From positions 62,001 to 126,000 of the forward strand of contig NZ_JAKCFC010000010.1 in assembly GCF_021916785.1 (NCBI RefSeq): a stretch of 64,000 nt of DNA, in the 5' to 3' direction. Below the pieces are notes generated by a model. The model was not told the DNA's origin, did not search any database, and saw only the letters and a program-made list of their open reading frames with translations. Below, in pieces: positions 25,959-34,331 of this stretch (positions are counted from its first letter, which is position 1; each line of letters begins with the position of its first letter). The translations under genes were made by a program, and so were the position numbers. The DNA comes from Mycolicibacterium lacusdiani. Its GTDB lineage: Bacteria; Actinomycetota; Actinomycetes; Mycobacteriales; Mycobacteriaceae.

Positions 25959-27395
25959 TCAGGCGATCTCGCGGTTGATCATCACGTGCTTGACTTCGGT
26001 GTACTCCTCGAGGGCGTAGACCGACATGTCCTTGCCGTTGCCGGACTGCTTGAAGCCGCCGTGCGGCATCTCGGGTGTGACGGGCAGGTGGTCGTTGATC
26101 CACACGGTGCCGAACTGCAGATCGCTCGACGCGGTCATGGCCTTCGAGAGGTCGTTGGTGAACACCGATGCGGCTAGGCCGTATTCGGTGTCGTTCGCCC
26201 AGGCGATGACGTCGTCGCCGTCGTCGAACCGCGTCACCGACGTGACCGGACCGAACACCTCCGTGCTGACGATCTCGTCGCCCTGGAGGGCACCGACCAC
26301 GACGGTAGGGGCGGTGTAGAAGCCGGTACCGGGGTTGTCGCCCTGGATGAGTTCGGTGTGTCCGGTGGCCTTGGCCCGCTCCACGAAGCCCTCGACCCGG
26401 TCACGGTGGGCAGCGGTGATGACCGGTCCCATGCTGGTGCTCTCGTCGGCGGTGTCGCCGAGATCGAGTTCCTTGACCGCCTTCTCCAGGCCGGCGACCA
26501 ACTCGTCGTGCACGTCGGCGTGAACGTAGAGCCGTGAGGCGGCCATGCAGTCCTGGCCTGAGTTGCAGAACGCCCCCTCCATGATCTTGCCGACGGCCAG
26601 CGGGACGTCGGCGTCGGAGTACACCAGCACCGGTGCCTTGCCGCCGAGTTCGAGGTGCAGCCGCTTGAGGTTCGAGTCTGCCGAGGCGTGCATGAGCGCC
26701 CGCCCCGTCGCGACCGACCCGGTGAGCGACGACATCCGCACCCGCGGGTGGGCGACCAGCCGGGCGCCGACGTCCTTGCCGTCGCCGGTGACGACGTTGA
26801 ACACGCCCGCGGGGAAGAGGTCCTCGGCGAGTTCGGCGAGCCGCAGCACCGAGTAGGGGGTGTGCTCGGAAGGCTTGAGCACCAACGTGTTTCCGGTGAG
26901 CAGTGCGGGGGAGATCTTCCAGATCGCCATCAGCAGCGGGTAGTTCCATGGAGCTACCGAGCCGACGACGCCGAGCGGGTCGCGCCGGATGATGCTGGTC
27001 TTGCCACGGACGAACTCGGCTGCGGCCCGGCCCTCCATGGTGCGTGCGCCGCCGGCGAAGAACCGGAGGTGATCGGGAATCATCTCCATCTCCTCCAGCG
27101 CGAGGCCGATGGGCTTGCCCACGTTGCGCGACTCGATCTCGGCGAGTGTGCGCTGATCGGCCTCGACGCGGTCGGCGAGCGTGAGGAAGGCCCGAGCCCG
27201 CTCTCCCACGGGCGTTCTCGCCCAATCGGGGAAGGCGGCCTCGGCGGCTGCGACCGCGCGGTCGACGTCGGCCGCACCGCCACGGGCGATCTCGGCGAAG
27301 GCCTCTCCGGTCGTCGGGGCGTTGACCTGGTCGACGCCGCCGTCGACTGCGTCGGTCCAGGTGCCGTCGATGAACATCTTGGTGTGGAAGGTCAT
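25959..27395 (-). CDS. NAD-dependent aldehyde dehydrogenase, gamma-aminobutyraldehyde type
   Basis: The 478-residue ALDH-superfamily enzyme oxidises an aldehyde to the acid. The NAD site includes VGSVAPWNYPLLMAIWKISP and the switch SLTGSVATGRALM. The catalytic Glu is in LELGGKAPVLV, and the catalytic Cys in CNSGQDCMAAS. The opening residues MFIDGTWTDAVDGGV and the GGKAPVLVYSDADV pattern resemble PatD/aminobutyraldehyde dehydrogenases. ATG 27395 has GGAG upstream and follows the tetR stop by two bases. Confidence 0.85.
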   Translation of the reverse strand: MTFHTKMFIDGTWTDAVDGGVDQVNAPTTGEAFAEIARGGAADVDRAVAAAEAAFPDWARTPVGERARAFLTLADRVEADQRTLAEIESRNVGKPIGLALEEMEMIPDHLRFFAGGARTMEGRAAAEFVRGKTSIIRRDPLGVVGSVAPWNYPLLMAIWKISPALLTGNTLVLKPSEHTPYSVLRLAELAEDLFPAGVFNVVTGDGKDVGARLVAHPRVRMSSLTGSVATGRALMHASADSNLKRLHLELGGKAPVLVYSDADVPLAVGKIMEGAFCNSGQDCMAASRLYVHADVHDELVAGLEKAVKELDLGDTADESTSMGPVITAAHRDRVEGFVERAKATGHTELIQGDNPGTGFYTAPTVVVGALQGDEIVSTEVFGPVTSVTRFDDGDDVIAWANDTEYGLAASVFTNDLSKAMTASSDLQFGTVWINDHLPVTPEMPHGGFKQSGNGKDMSVYALEEYTEVKHVMINREIA

Positions 27396-27397
27396 GC

Positions 27398-27991
27398 TCA
27401 CTCCTCGGTGGTGGTGGTCGTATCGGTGGTGGGTGCGCCGCCGGCCGCCATGGTCAGCAGGGCGCGGACTTCGTTCTTCGACATGGGTTGTTGCGCAATC
27501 GACGTGTGCACCATCAGGCCCTCGACGACGACGTCGACGAGCCGCGCGGTGGTGCGATCGAAGTGCTCCGCCAAGGCGTCCTCGGCGCGTTCCATCCAGC
27601 GCTGAGTCAGGCGCCTGATCTCTGGCCTGCGCACCGCGTCGCCGTACAACTCGTAGGTGACGGCGAGTTCGTTGGGACGGCCCGCGAGGTCGTCGGTGAT
27701 CGCCGAGGCAATGCACTCGATGAGGTCGTCACCGTCGCCGCACGACGCCAGCCGGGTTTCGAACCGGCTGGCCAACGTGTCGACGTGCGCCTCGAACGCG
27801 TGCTGGACGAGGTCGTCCAGCGTGGCGAAGTGGTAGGTGACCGAGCCCAGTGGCACGTCGGCGGCCGTGGCGACGGCCCGGTGCGTGATGCCGGCCACGC
27901 CGTCGCGGGAGAGTACGTCCAGGGCCGAGGCCACGATGCGCTCCTTTCTGTCGGGGTCGTGTCGACGTGCCCGCCGCGGTGCGGAACCCAT
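27398..27991 (-). CDS. TetR family regulator heading the aldehyde dehydrogenase operon
   Basis: The 197-residue repressor has a TetR helix-turn-helix at residues about 12-60 (RKERIVASALDVLSRDGVAG, then ITHRAVATAADVPLGSVTYH and F). The ligand domain is helical and ends in a Thr/Glu-rich tail. ATG 27991 is chosen because AAGGAG stands six bases upstream. It is first in the operon, and a 30-bp inverted repeat lies 20 bases upstream of its start, indicating autoregulation and control of the whole unit. Confidence 0.88.
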   Translation of the reverse strand: MGSAPRRARRHDPDRKERIVASALDVLSRDGVAGITHRAVATAADVPLGSVTYHFATLDDLVQHAFEAHVDTLASRFETRLASCGDGDDLIECIASAITDDLAGRPNELAVTYELYGDAVRRPEIRRLTQRWMERAEDALAEHFDRTTARLVDVVVEGLMVHTSIAQQPMSKNEVRALLTMAAGGAPTTDTTTTTEE

Positions 27992-28010
27992 GCCCACTCC
28001 TTCGTTAAGA

Positions 28011-28040
28011 ACATTCGTACGCATCGTTGCGGACAAATGT
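28011..28040. promoter_or_regulatory. 30-bp imperfect inverted repeat, probable TetR operator
   Basis: The left arm ACATTCGTACGCATC and the right arm (read in reverse complement ACATTTGTCCGCAAC) match at 12 of 15 positions. It lies 20 bases before the tetR start in the 105-base gap behind the APC permease. Confidence 0.6.
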
Positions 28041-28096
28041 ACGTAACGTCGGGCGTCGGCGCGCGGCGAATCGTGAAAGAGGGTGGTGCTACTGAG

Positions 28097-29647
28097 TTAT
28101 TGAGCTTCTGGCGCAGGCTCGGCCAGATCGCGCTCGTTGAGCGCCTGCCCGACCAGTTCGTATCGCGCCGGTGCGACGAACCGCAGGTAGAGCCCATATG
28201 CCGCGCCCGCCAGGAACGCGATGAACACGAGCGACAGCATGACCGCGGCCATCGTGCCTTGGACGCCGAGCAGGACGTCGAGGCTGTCGAGCGTCAGGAC
28301 GAAGAACCCGGCCAGCCCCGCGATCGCCAGCAGCGGTGCGATCACGGTGTTCCATGGCCGCTTGTCGACGTTCGACCTGCGGAAGAACGCGAAGATCGCG
28401 ATGCCCGCGACGAGCTGGGACAGGATGACCCCGACCGTGCCGATGCCCGTCGCCCACGTGAACAGCGTCGCGAACGGGTCCTGGTCGAAGAGCGCGAACA
28501 GTGCGATCACGATGCCGACGGACGCGCTCTGTGCGATCGCGGCGACCCACGGGGTCTGGCGACGGGGCAGTGTCCACCCCAGTGGCTTCCAGATCAGCCC
28601 CTGCCTCCCGAGCGAGAACATGTACCGGGCGACGTTGTTGTGGAAGGTGACGATGGCAGCGAACGTCGCGGTGACGATCAGGATCTGGAAGAGCAGCGAG
28701 ACGTTGTGGCCGATGATGGTGTCGCTGGCCACGAAGATGAAGTTGCCCCCGGTTTCGGTGGCGATGCCGACCACCTTGTCGATGCCCATCGCGTTGATGA
28801 TGAGCCAGCCCGACACTGCGTACAGGACCCCCATGAACGCGATGGACAGATACGTCGCGCGCGGGATGGTGCGCGCCGGGTCCCGTGCCTCCTCGCCATA
28901 GATCGCCGATCCCTCGAAGCCGATGAACGAGGCGTGCGCGAACATCAAGGCGACGCCGAGCGCTCCGCCGAGCACCACGCTCGGCGCGAACGGTTCGAAG
29001 GAGAACTGCGACACGGGCACGGCGTCACCGAACAGGCTGAACGCGCTGAGAACGGTGATCACGGTGACTTCCAGCGTCATGAACACCCCGAGGACCTTGG
29101 CGCCGGAGTGCACGCCTTGCACGCCGAGGCCGAGACACAGCACCAGAGCGCCGAATGCGTAGACCCACCAGGGGATTTCGACACCTAGCCGTGGGTTGAG
29201 CAACTCCGAGGCGTAGTACCCGAAGCCGCCGTACAGACCGGCTTGGATGGCGTTGTAGGCGAAGATCGCGAGGAACGCCGATCCCAGCCCGGCGATCCGC
29301 CCGAGGCCGAGGGTCACGTAGGCGTAGAAGGCGCCTGCGTTGGTGACGTGTCGGCTCATCGCGACGTATCCCACGGCGAAGATCATCAGCACCACCGCGG
29401 CGATGACGAAGGCCCCTGGCATGCCGACGCCGTTGCCCGCGCCGATGATGATGGGGTACAGCGCGACCACGACGGTCAGTGGCGACGCCGCAGCGATGAT
29501 GTAGAAGAAGATGCTCGGCACGCCGAGGCTGTTCTCCCTCAGGCCATGATTGCGCCGCCCGGCAGGCGGCGACGTGTCGGACGGTGGCGGATCGACGGCC
29601 GTTGGCGTCGGCCGTCGCGGGGGCAAGGATGCAGTGACGTTCTCCAT
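28097..29647 (-). CDS. APC superfamily amino acid/amine permease
   Basis: The 516-residue inner membrane transporter has a 40-residue hydrophilic, Pro-rich N-terminus and about twelve hydrophobic helices. TM1 carries the family's broken-helix region (SIFFYIIAAASPLTVVVALY). The conserved loop FIGFEGSAIYGEEARDPART is diagnostic of the APC family. The ATG at 29647 is 67 bases behind the aldolase stop, so it probably belongs to the IclR-controlled catabolic operon. The likely substrate is an amino acid or amine. Confidence 0.88.
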   Translation of the reverse strand: MENVTASLPPRRPTPTAVDPPPSDTSPPAGRRNHGLRENSLGVPSIFFYIIAAASPLTVVVALYPIIIGAGNGVGMPGAFVIAAVVLMIFAVGYVAMSRHVTNAGAFYAYVTLGLGRIAGLGSAFLAIFAYNAIQAGLYGGFGYYASELLNPRLGVEIPWWVYAFGALVLCLGLGVQGVHSGAKVLGVFMTLEVTVITVLSAFSLFGDAVPVSQFSFEPFAPSVVLGGALGVALMFAHASFIGFEGSAIYGEEARDPARTIPRATYLSIAFMGVLYAVSGWLIINAMGIDKVVGIATETGGNFIFVASDTIIGHNVSLLFQILIVTATFAAIVTFHNNVARYMFSLGRQGLIWKPLGWTLPRRQTPWVAAIAQSASVGIVIALFALFDQDPFATLFTWATGIGTVGVILSQLVAGIAIFAFFRRSNVDKRPWNTVIAPLLAIAGLAGFFVLTLDSLDVLLGVQGTMAAVMLSLVFIAFLAGAAYGLYLRFVAPARYELVGQALNERDLAEPAPEAQ

Positions 29648-29714
29648 AGTCGTTCATTCCTCGTGTCTTGGGCGTGTGAAGGGTGCGGTGACCTGGCCCC
29701 GGCTGGGGTCTCCC

Positions 29715-30719
29715 TCACCTCCTCATGTCGAGAGCGAGGTCGAGGAGCAGGTCTTCCTGGCCGCCGACCATCGACCTGCGGCCGGCTTCGACCAGCAGGT
29801 CGCGAGTCTCGACGCCGACGTCGGCGGCGATGCGCTCGGCGTGCAGGAGGAAACTGGAGTAGACGCCCGCGAAGCCCAGAGTCAGGGTTTCGCGGTCCAC
29901 CCGCACCGGCCGCCGTTGCAGCGGTCGCACGATGTCGTCGGCGGCGTCCATCAGGGCGTACAGGTCGCAACCGTGGCGCCACCCGTTGAGTTCGGCGACG
30001 GCGATGAACGCCTCCAATGGGCAGTTGCCCGCTCCCGCACCGAGACCCGTGAGCGATGCGTCGACGCGGTGCGCGCCCTCGTCGACGGCGACGAGCGAGT
30101 TGGCCACTCCCAGCGCCAGATTGTGGTGTGCGTGCACGCCGATGGACGTCGTCGGTGCCAGCACGTCGCGGTAGGCGCGCACCCGGTCGCGGACGCCGGT
30201 CATGGTCAGCCGGCCACCCGAGTCGGTGACGTAGACGCATCGGGCACCGGCGTCCTCCATGACCTTCGCCTGCTCGGCGAGACGGTCGGGCGGACAGAGG
30301 TGCGACATCATGAGGAAGCCTGCGACGTCGAGGCCGAGGTCCCGTGCAGTTCCGATGTGCTGCCTGGCGATGTCGGCCTCGGTGCAGTGGGTGGCCACCC
30401 GTACCGAGGTCACGCCGAGGTCGGCGGCTGCGCGCAGGTCGTCCAGCGTCCCGATTCCCGGAATGAGAAGCGTTGTCAGGCGGGCGGTCTGAACGACCTC
30501 AGCCGCAGCACTGATCCACGCTGCGTCGTCGTGCGCGCCTGCGCCATAGGTCAGGCTGCCTCCGGCAAGGCCGTCGCCGTGCGCCACCTCGATCGCCGCG
30601 ACACCCGCAGCGTCAAGCGCGCTCGCGATGAGCCTGACATTGGCCAGACTGAACGAGTGACCGACGGCGTGCATGCCGTCGCGCAGCGTGACGTCCTGGA
30701 CGTACACGTCGGTCGTCAT
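29715..30719 (-). CDS. dmpG: 4-hydroxy-2-oxovalerate aldolase (DmpG/MhpE family)
   Basis: The 334-residue class II aldolase cleaves 4-hydroxy-2-oxo acids to pyruvate and an aldehyde. The metal/catalytic motif VTLRDGMHAVGHSF supplies Arg, Asp and His. The second metal motif GVHAHHNLALGVANSL gives the two His ligands. The HMGL-like barrel and the C-terminal communication domain are both present. It overlaps the acetaldehyde dehydrogenase gene by ATGA, as expected for a pair that channels acetaldehyde. No 2-oxopent-4-enoate hydratase gene accompanies it here. Confidence 0.92.
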   Translation of the reverse strand: MTTDVYVQDVTLRDGMHAVGHSFSLANVRLIASALDAAGVAAIEVAHGDGLAGGSLTYGAGAHDDAAWISAAAEVVQTARLTTLLIPGIGTLDDLRAAADLGVTSVRVATHCTEADIARQHIGTARDLGLDVAGFLMMSHLCPPDRLAEQAKVMEDAGARCVYVTDSGGRLTMTGVRDRVRAYRDVLAPTTSIGVHAHHNLALGVANSLVAVDEGAHRVDASLTGLGAGAGNCPLEAFIAVAELNGWRHGCDLYALMDAADDIVRPLQRRPVRVDRETLTLGFAGVYSSFLLHAERIAADVGVETRDLLVEAGRRSMVGGQEDLLLDLALDMRR

Positions 30720-31657
30720 CGGACGGGCTCCGGCGTCATGGTGACCAGCCGTTCGCCGACCCGAACGGCGGCTGCGGTCATGATGTCGAGATTCCCCGCA
30801 TACGCCGGGAGGTAGTCGGCGGCGCCCTCCACTTCGAGGAAGACGGTCACCTGCGTCAGGTCGCCGTGCCCGGCGACCCCGGCCAGCCGCCGCCGAGGGT
30901 CACCCTGCGGGACGGGTGAGGTCCGGACCTGCTGCGCCAGGCGATATCCCGGCACGTACCGCGCGACGTCGGCGACCATCGCCGCCACTGCCGACTCGAG
31001 CACGTCCTCGTCGGTCGCGGACACCAGCGCAGCGACGGTGTCGCGCATCAGCATCGGCGGCTCGGCCGGGTTGAGGACGATGATGGCCTTGCCGCGTGCA
31101 GCACCGCCCACGGTCTCGATGGCGCGTGCCGTCGTGCTGGTGAACTCGTCGATGTTGGCACGGGTTCCCGGGCCCGCCGACCGCGACGAGATGGACGCGA
31201 CGATCTCGGCGTAGTGGACCGCGGTGACGCCGGCCATCGCGGCGACGACGGGAACGGTGGCCTGACCACCGCACGTCACCATGTTGAGGTTCCGGTGCCC
31301 CGTGACGCGGGCCATGTTGACCGCGGGCACGACGAAGGGGCCGATCGCCGCGGGAGTCAGGTCGACGACGCGCTTGCCGGACCGGGCGAGCGTGGCGTCG
31401 TTGACGTGGTGGGCGCTGGCACTGGTGGCGTCGAACACCACCTCGACGTCGTCGAATGCGTCGAGCCCGAGTAGCCCGTCGACGCCACCGGCGGTGACGG
31501 CCACGTCGAGCGCCGATGCGCGCGCGAGACCGTCACTGGCCGGGTCGATCCCCGCCATCGCCGCGACGTCGAGCACCGTGGAACGGCGCAATTTCATCAT
31601 CAGGTCGGTACCGATGTTGCCCGAGCCGATGATTGCGGCCAAATGTCGTCGAGTCAC
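30716..31657 (-). CDS. dmpF: Acetaldehyde dehydrogenase, acylating (DmpF/MhpF family)
   Basis: The 313-residue enzyme converts acetaldehyde, NAD+ and CoA to acetyl-CoA. The Rossmann motif AAIIGSGNIGTDLMMKL is at the N-terminus. The catalytic cysteine is in NMVTCGGQATVPVVAAMAGV. The start is GTG 31657; an open frame of 36 codons upstream is not family-like. It forms a complex with the aldolase, whose start overlaps its stop. Confidence 0.92.
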   Translation of the reverse strand: MTRRHLAAIIGSGNIGTDLMMKLRRSTVLDVAAMAGIDPASDGLARASALDVAVTAGGVDGLLGLDAFDDVEVVFDATSASAHHVNDATLARSGKRVVDLTPAAIGPFVVPAVNMARVTGHRNLNMVTCGGQATVPVVAAMAGVTAVHYAEIVASISSRSAGPGTRANIDEFTSTTARAIETVGGAARGKAIIVLNPAEPPMLMRDTVAALVSATDEDVLESAVAAMVADVARYVPGYRLAQQVRTSPVPQGDPRRRLAGVAGHGDLTQVTVFLEVEGAADYLPAYAGNLDIMTAAAVRVGERLVTMTPEPVR

Positions 31658-31685
31658 TCGTCGTCCGTTCGCCGGTTCTCGAAGG

Positions 31686-32648
31686 TCAGTTGGTGAGCGC
31701 GTGAGCAGCGGTACGCGGGGCGGGGGACACTGCCACGTCCGGAGCACTGGTCTGCACCAACTCATTGAGGATTGCGGCGTGACGAACCTTGTGGCGCACC
31801 AACTCCGAGTGGAATTCGGGGCGGACCCAGCCGTTGTACATCACGGCCTCGGACTCGCCGGGCTCGATCTTGAAGTAGACCGGCCCTGCGACGCGCGCGA
31901 TGTCGCCGGCCTCCCAGAGCCGGTTCATCCCGCCGAAGGACTCGAAGGTCTCGGCCCAGACGTCGAGCGGCACGTCGACCGAGTTCCTGATGGCGGCGAG
32001 CATCGGCCGGGACAGGTCGCCGACGGGATTGACGCTGTCGGCACCGAGATCTTGCAGGATCCGGATGGACGCCGGGTTCGCATGACCCGCGTAGACCGAG
32101 ATCTTGAACTTCGCATCGGCCGGGATGTGGCCGGCATCGCGCGCCTTGTTGAGGATGTCGAGCACGCCCTCATCCCAGACCAGCACGCCGCGGATGCCGG
32201 TCGAGAAGATCCTGAGGTAGTCGTCGAGCAGATAGCGGATGTTGTCGAGGCCGCGCACGCGTCGTCCACCGGCCTGGCCCTCGGTGCTCAGTGCCTGACG
32301 GCCGAGGTCCCAGCCGGTCCGCGGGCCGGGCACCGCGATCAGTTCGATGGCACGCTCCGCGGCCAGCGCGGCGACGTCGCTCAGTTCCTTGGTGGTCAGC
32401 AGTGTGGTGCCGCCGCCGAAGGCGATGACGCGGTGGATGAAGACGCCTTGCGCATCGGCCTCGTCCAGCATGGCCTCGAGAGTCGAGAGGCGTTCGACGC
32501 CAGAGATTTCCAGTCGGTACCTCCCGCCGTCGTCGAACGCCTTCGTAGACGGGGTGAGGGCGTAGTCGTCGGCCGTCAAGAGATCTTGTGAGGCCAGGAT
32601 GCTGGCTCCGTCGACCTTGGAGGTACGGCTTTCGGCTGCGGTGGGCAT
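31686..32648 (-). CDS. TIM-barrel protein, U32-peptidase-like, function unknown
   Basis: The 320-residue soluble protein opens the IclR-controlled operon. It has the alternating helix-strand rhythm of a TIM barrel: FKISVYAGHANPASIRILQD, LGADSVNPVGDLSRPMLAAI and PVYFKIEPGESE are its best-conserved-looking stretches. The GADSVN/KIEPGE pattern recalls U32 peptidase-like and related barrels, but I cannot show the catalytic residues. Given aldolase and acetaldehyde dehydrogenase next to it, a lyase, isomerase or dehydratase that forms the aldolase substrate is possible. Start ATG 32648 is preceded by GAGGAACG. Confidence 0.62.
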   Translation of the reverse strand: MPTAAESRTSKVDGASILASQDLLTADDYALTPSTKAFDDGGRYRLEISGVERLSTLEAMLDEADAQGVFIHRVIAFGGGTTLLTTKELSDVAALAAERAIELIAVPGPRTGWDLGRQALSTEGQAGGRRVRGLDNIRYLLDDYLRIFSTGIRGVLVWDEGVLDILNKARDAGHIPADAKFKISVYAGHANPASIRILQDLGADSVNPVGDLSRPMLAAIRNSVDVPLDVWAETFESFGGMNRLWEAGDIARVAGPVYFKIEPGESEAVMYNGWVRPEFHSELVRHKVRHAAILNELVQTSAPDVAVSPAPRTAAHALTN

Positions 32649-32687
32649 CGCGTCTCCTTCGAGGAACGGACTGCGCTTGATCCGTTT

Positions 32688-32700
32688 TTCACTGAGTGAT
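32688..32700. promoter_or_regulatory. IclR-type operator copy 1
   Basis: TTCACTGAGTGAT is a near-palindrome. It shares 12 of 13 bases with a second copy 94 bases away at the iclR start. It lies shortly downstream of the predicted start of transcription for the catabolic operon. Confidence 0.62.
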
Positions 32701-32719
32701 AACTAACTGCGCTGAATGA

Positions 32720-32748
32720 AATTTAAGGTCTACGGACTCGCCTGTCAA
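32720..32748 (-). promoter_or_regulatory. Promoter of the dmpFG-type catabolic operon
   Basis: Read on the minus strand: -35 TTGACA (32748-32743), 17-base spacer, -10 TAAATT (32725-32720). Both elements are near consensus. Transcription should begin near 32713, giving a leader of about 65 bases that contains operator copy 1. Confidence 0.65.
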
Positions 32749-32781
32749 CAGGGACGGCCGAATCGCTGTGTGCTGGTAACC

Positions 32782-32794
32782 TTCACTGAGTGAA
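32782..32794. promoter_or_regulatory. IclR-type operator copy 2, overlapping the iclR start
   Basis: TTCACTGAGTGAA is a perfect 13-bp palindrome around a central G and includes the GTG start codon of iclR. The -10-like TAACCT (32777-32782) overlaps it. Binding would shut off iclR itself. Confidence 0.62.
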
Positions 32795-33563
32795 AGCAGC
32801 ATCGGTCTCGGAGAAGCCTTCGACTCTCATCGGCGTCGAGCGCACGGCAAGGATCCTCACGGCCGTGGCCGACTCCGAGGTCGGGAACTTGACCGAAATC
32901 GCAAGGCGCACAGAGCTGAACGAGGCGACGGTGCTGCGCTACCTGAACTCTCTGTCGTCGCTCGGTTACGTAGAACGCTTCAACGCCAACCAGTATCGGC
33001 TCGGCTGGGAGATCTTCCGACTCGGGCAACGCGCCTTCTCGAACCAGGTACCGTCCGACGCGGTGGTCCCCACCATGGAGCGCCTGGTGAACGAGTTCAA
33101 CGAGACGGTCAACTTCGCCGTGCACAAGGACCGCAGCGTGGTGATCCTCGACGTGGTCGAGGGGAGGCGGGCGGTCAAGAAGGTCAGTGACGTGGGTCAG
33201 ACCGACCCCTGGCACGCGTCTGCACTGGGCAAGGCGCTGCTGGCAACCATGCCAGACAGCGTGTGGCGCGACATCGTGGCTACGGCCGGCCTACCGGAGC
33301 TGACCACGCACACGATCACGTCGATGAAGAAGATGGCGGCCGAGATCAAGGACATCCGGGAGCACGGCTTCGCCGTCGACCGGGAGGAGGCGGCCGAGGA
33401 ACTGACGTGCGTGGCCGCAGCCGTGCCGAACTCCAACGGCGAACCGTCTCGCTACGCGCTGAGCATCAGCTTCCTGACCCACCGACTGACCCCGGAGAAC
33501 CTGGAACACGCAGGCACGCAGGTGATCGCTGCAGCACGCGAGATCGCGGCCAAACTGCCGTGA
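32790..33563 (+). CDS. IclR family transcriptional regulator
   Basis: The 257-residue regulator has an N-terminal winged helix (residues about 14-75, LTEIARRTELNEATVLRYLN) and a C-terminal effector-binding domain with the IclR signature around DPWHASALGKALLATMPDSV. The GTG start has no Shine-Dalgarno. A TAACCT -10 ends seven to eight bases before it, so the mRNA is probably leaderless. It is divergent from the catabolic operon and carries an operator copy over its own start. Its stop overlaps the SDR start (GTGA). Confidence 0.9.
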   Translation: MKAASVSEKPSTLIGVERTARILTAVADSEVGNLTEIARRTELNEATVLRYLNSLSSLGYVERFNANQYRLGWEIFRLGQRAFSNQVPSDAVVPTMERLVNEFNETVNFAVHKDRSVVILDVVEGRRAVKKVSDVGQTDPWHASALGKALLATMPDSVWRDIVATAGLPELTTHTITSMKKMAAEIKDIREHGFAVDREEAAEELTCVAAAVPNSNGEPSRYALSISFLTHRLTPENLEHAGTQVIAAAREIAAKLP

Positions 33564-34315
33564 CCCTGCGACTCGACGGCAAGGCCGTCGTGATCACCGG
33601 CGCTACCTCGGGAATCGGCTGGACGACCACGGTCCGACTGCACGCCGACGGCGCGTGCGTCGTGGCGACCGGCCGAGACGTCGATAGGGGACGGGCGCTG
33701 GTCGAGACACTGGGTGACCGCGCCCACTTCGTCGCCGCGGACCTCGTGGATCCGACGGCGGCCGACGAGGTGCTTGGCGCCTGCGTCGCATCCTTCGGCG
33801 CCGTCGACGGGGTGGTGAACAACGCGGCGCTCGACCACACCGGACCCCTCGAGTCCGTCTCGATGGACGACGTGCGAAAGGTGTTCGAGGTCAACGCGTT
33901 CGGCACCATCGCGATGACGCGGGCTGCGGTCCGGGCCATGCCATCGCATGGCGGGTCGATCGTCAACGTGACGTCCCGGCTGGCGTACGCGGGCGTGCCC
34001 GAGATGGCTGTCTACGCGGCGTCCAAGGGAGCAGTGCACGCCTTCACGCTCTCGGCCGCCGTGGAACTCGCTCCACGAGGCATCCGGGTCAACGAGGTGG
34101 CGCCGGGAATGACCGCGACTCCGCTGTACGACGCCTGGCTCTCGGGCTCTGCGGACCCCGAACGGACCGCACGCGACGTGGTGTCCCGAATTCCGCTGGG
34201 GCGCGTCGCCATACCCGAGGACGTCGCGGCGGCCGTCGTCTACCTGCTCTCGGACGACGCCGCCTACGTCACCGGGACGACGATCAACGTGGACGGCGGA
34301 TACACCGCCCAGTAG
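33560..34315 (+). CDS. Short-chain dehydrogenase/reductase
   Basis: The 251-residue SDR has the cofactor motif VITGATSGIGWTTTVRLHAD, the NNAAL variant of NNAG, and the catalytic Ser with Tyr-x3-Lys in YAASKGAVHAFTLSAA. The C-terminus VTGTTINVDGGYTAQ is typical of the classical family. It is coupled to iclR (GTGA overlap) and so likely acts in the same catabolic pathway, oxidising a hydroxyl of the substrate. Confidence 0.88.
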   Translation: MTLRLDGKAVVITGATSGIGWTTTVRLHADGACVVATGRDVDRGRALVETLGDRAHFVAADLVDPTAADEVLGACVASFGAVDGVVNNAALDHTGPLESVSMDDVRKVFEVNAFGTIAMTRAAVRAMPSHGGSIVNVTSRLAYAGVPEMAVYAASKGAVHAFTLSAAVELAPRGIRVNEVAPGMTATPLYDAWLSGSADPERTARDVVSRIPLGRVAIPEDVAAAVVYLLSDDAAYVTGTTINVDGGYTAQ

Positions 34316-34331
34316 CCCGCGACCCGAGGCG

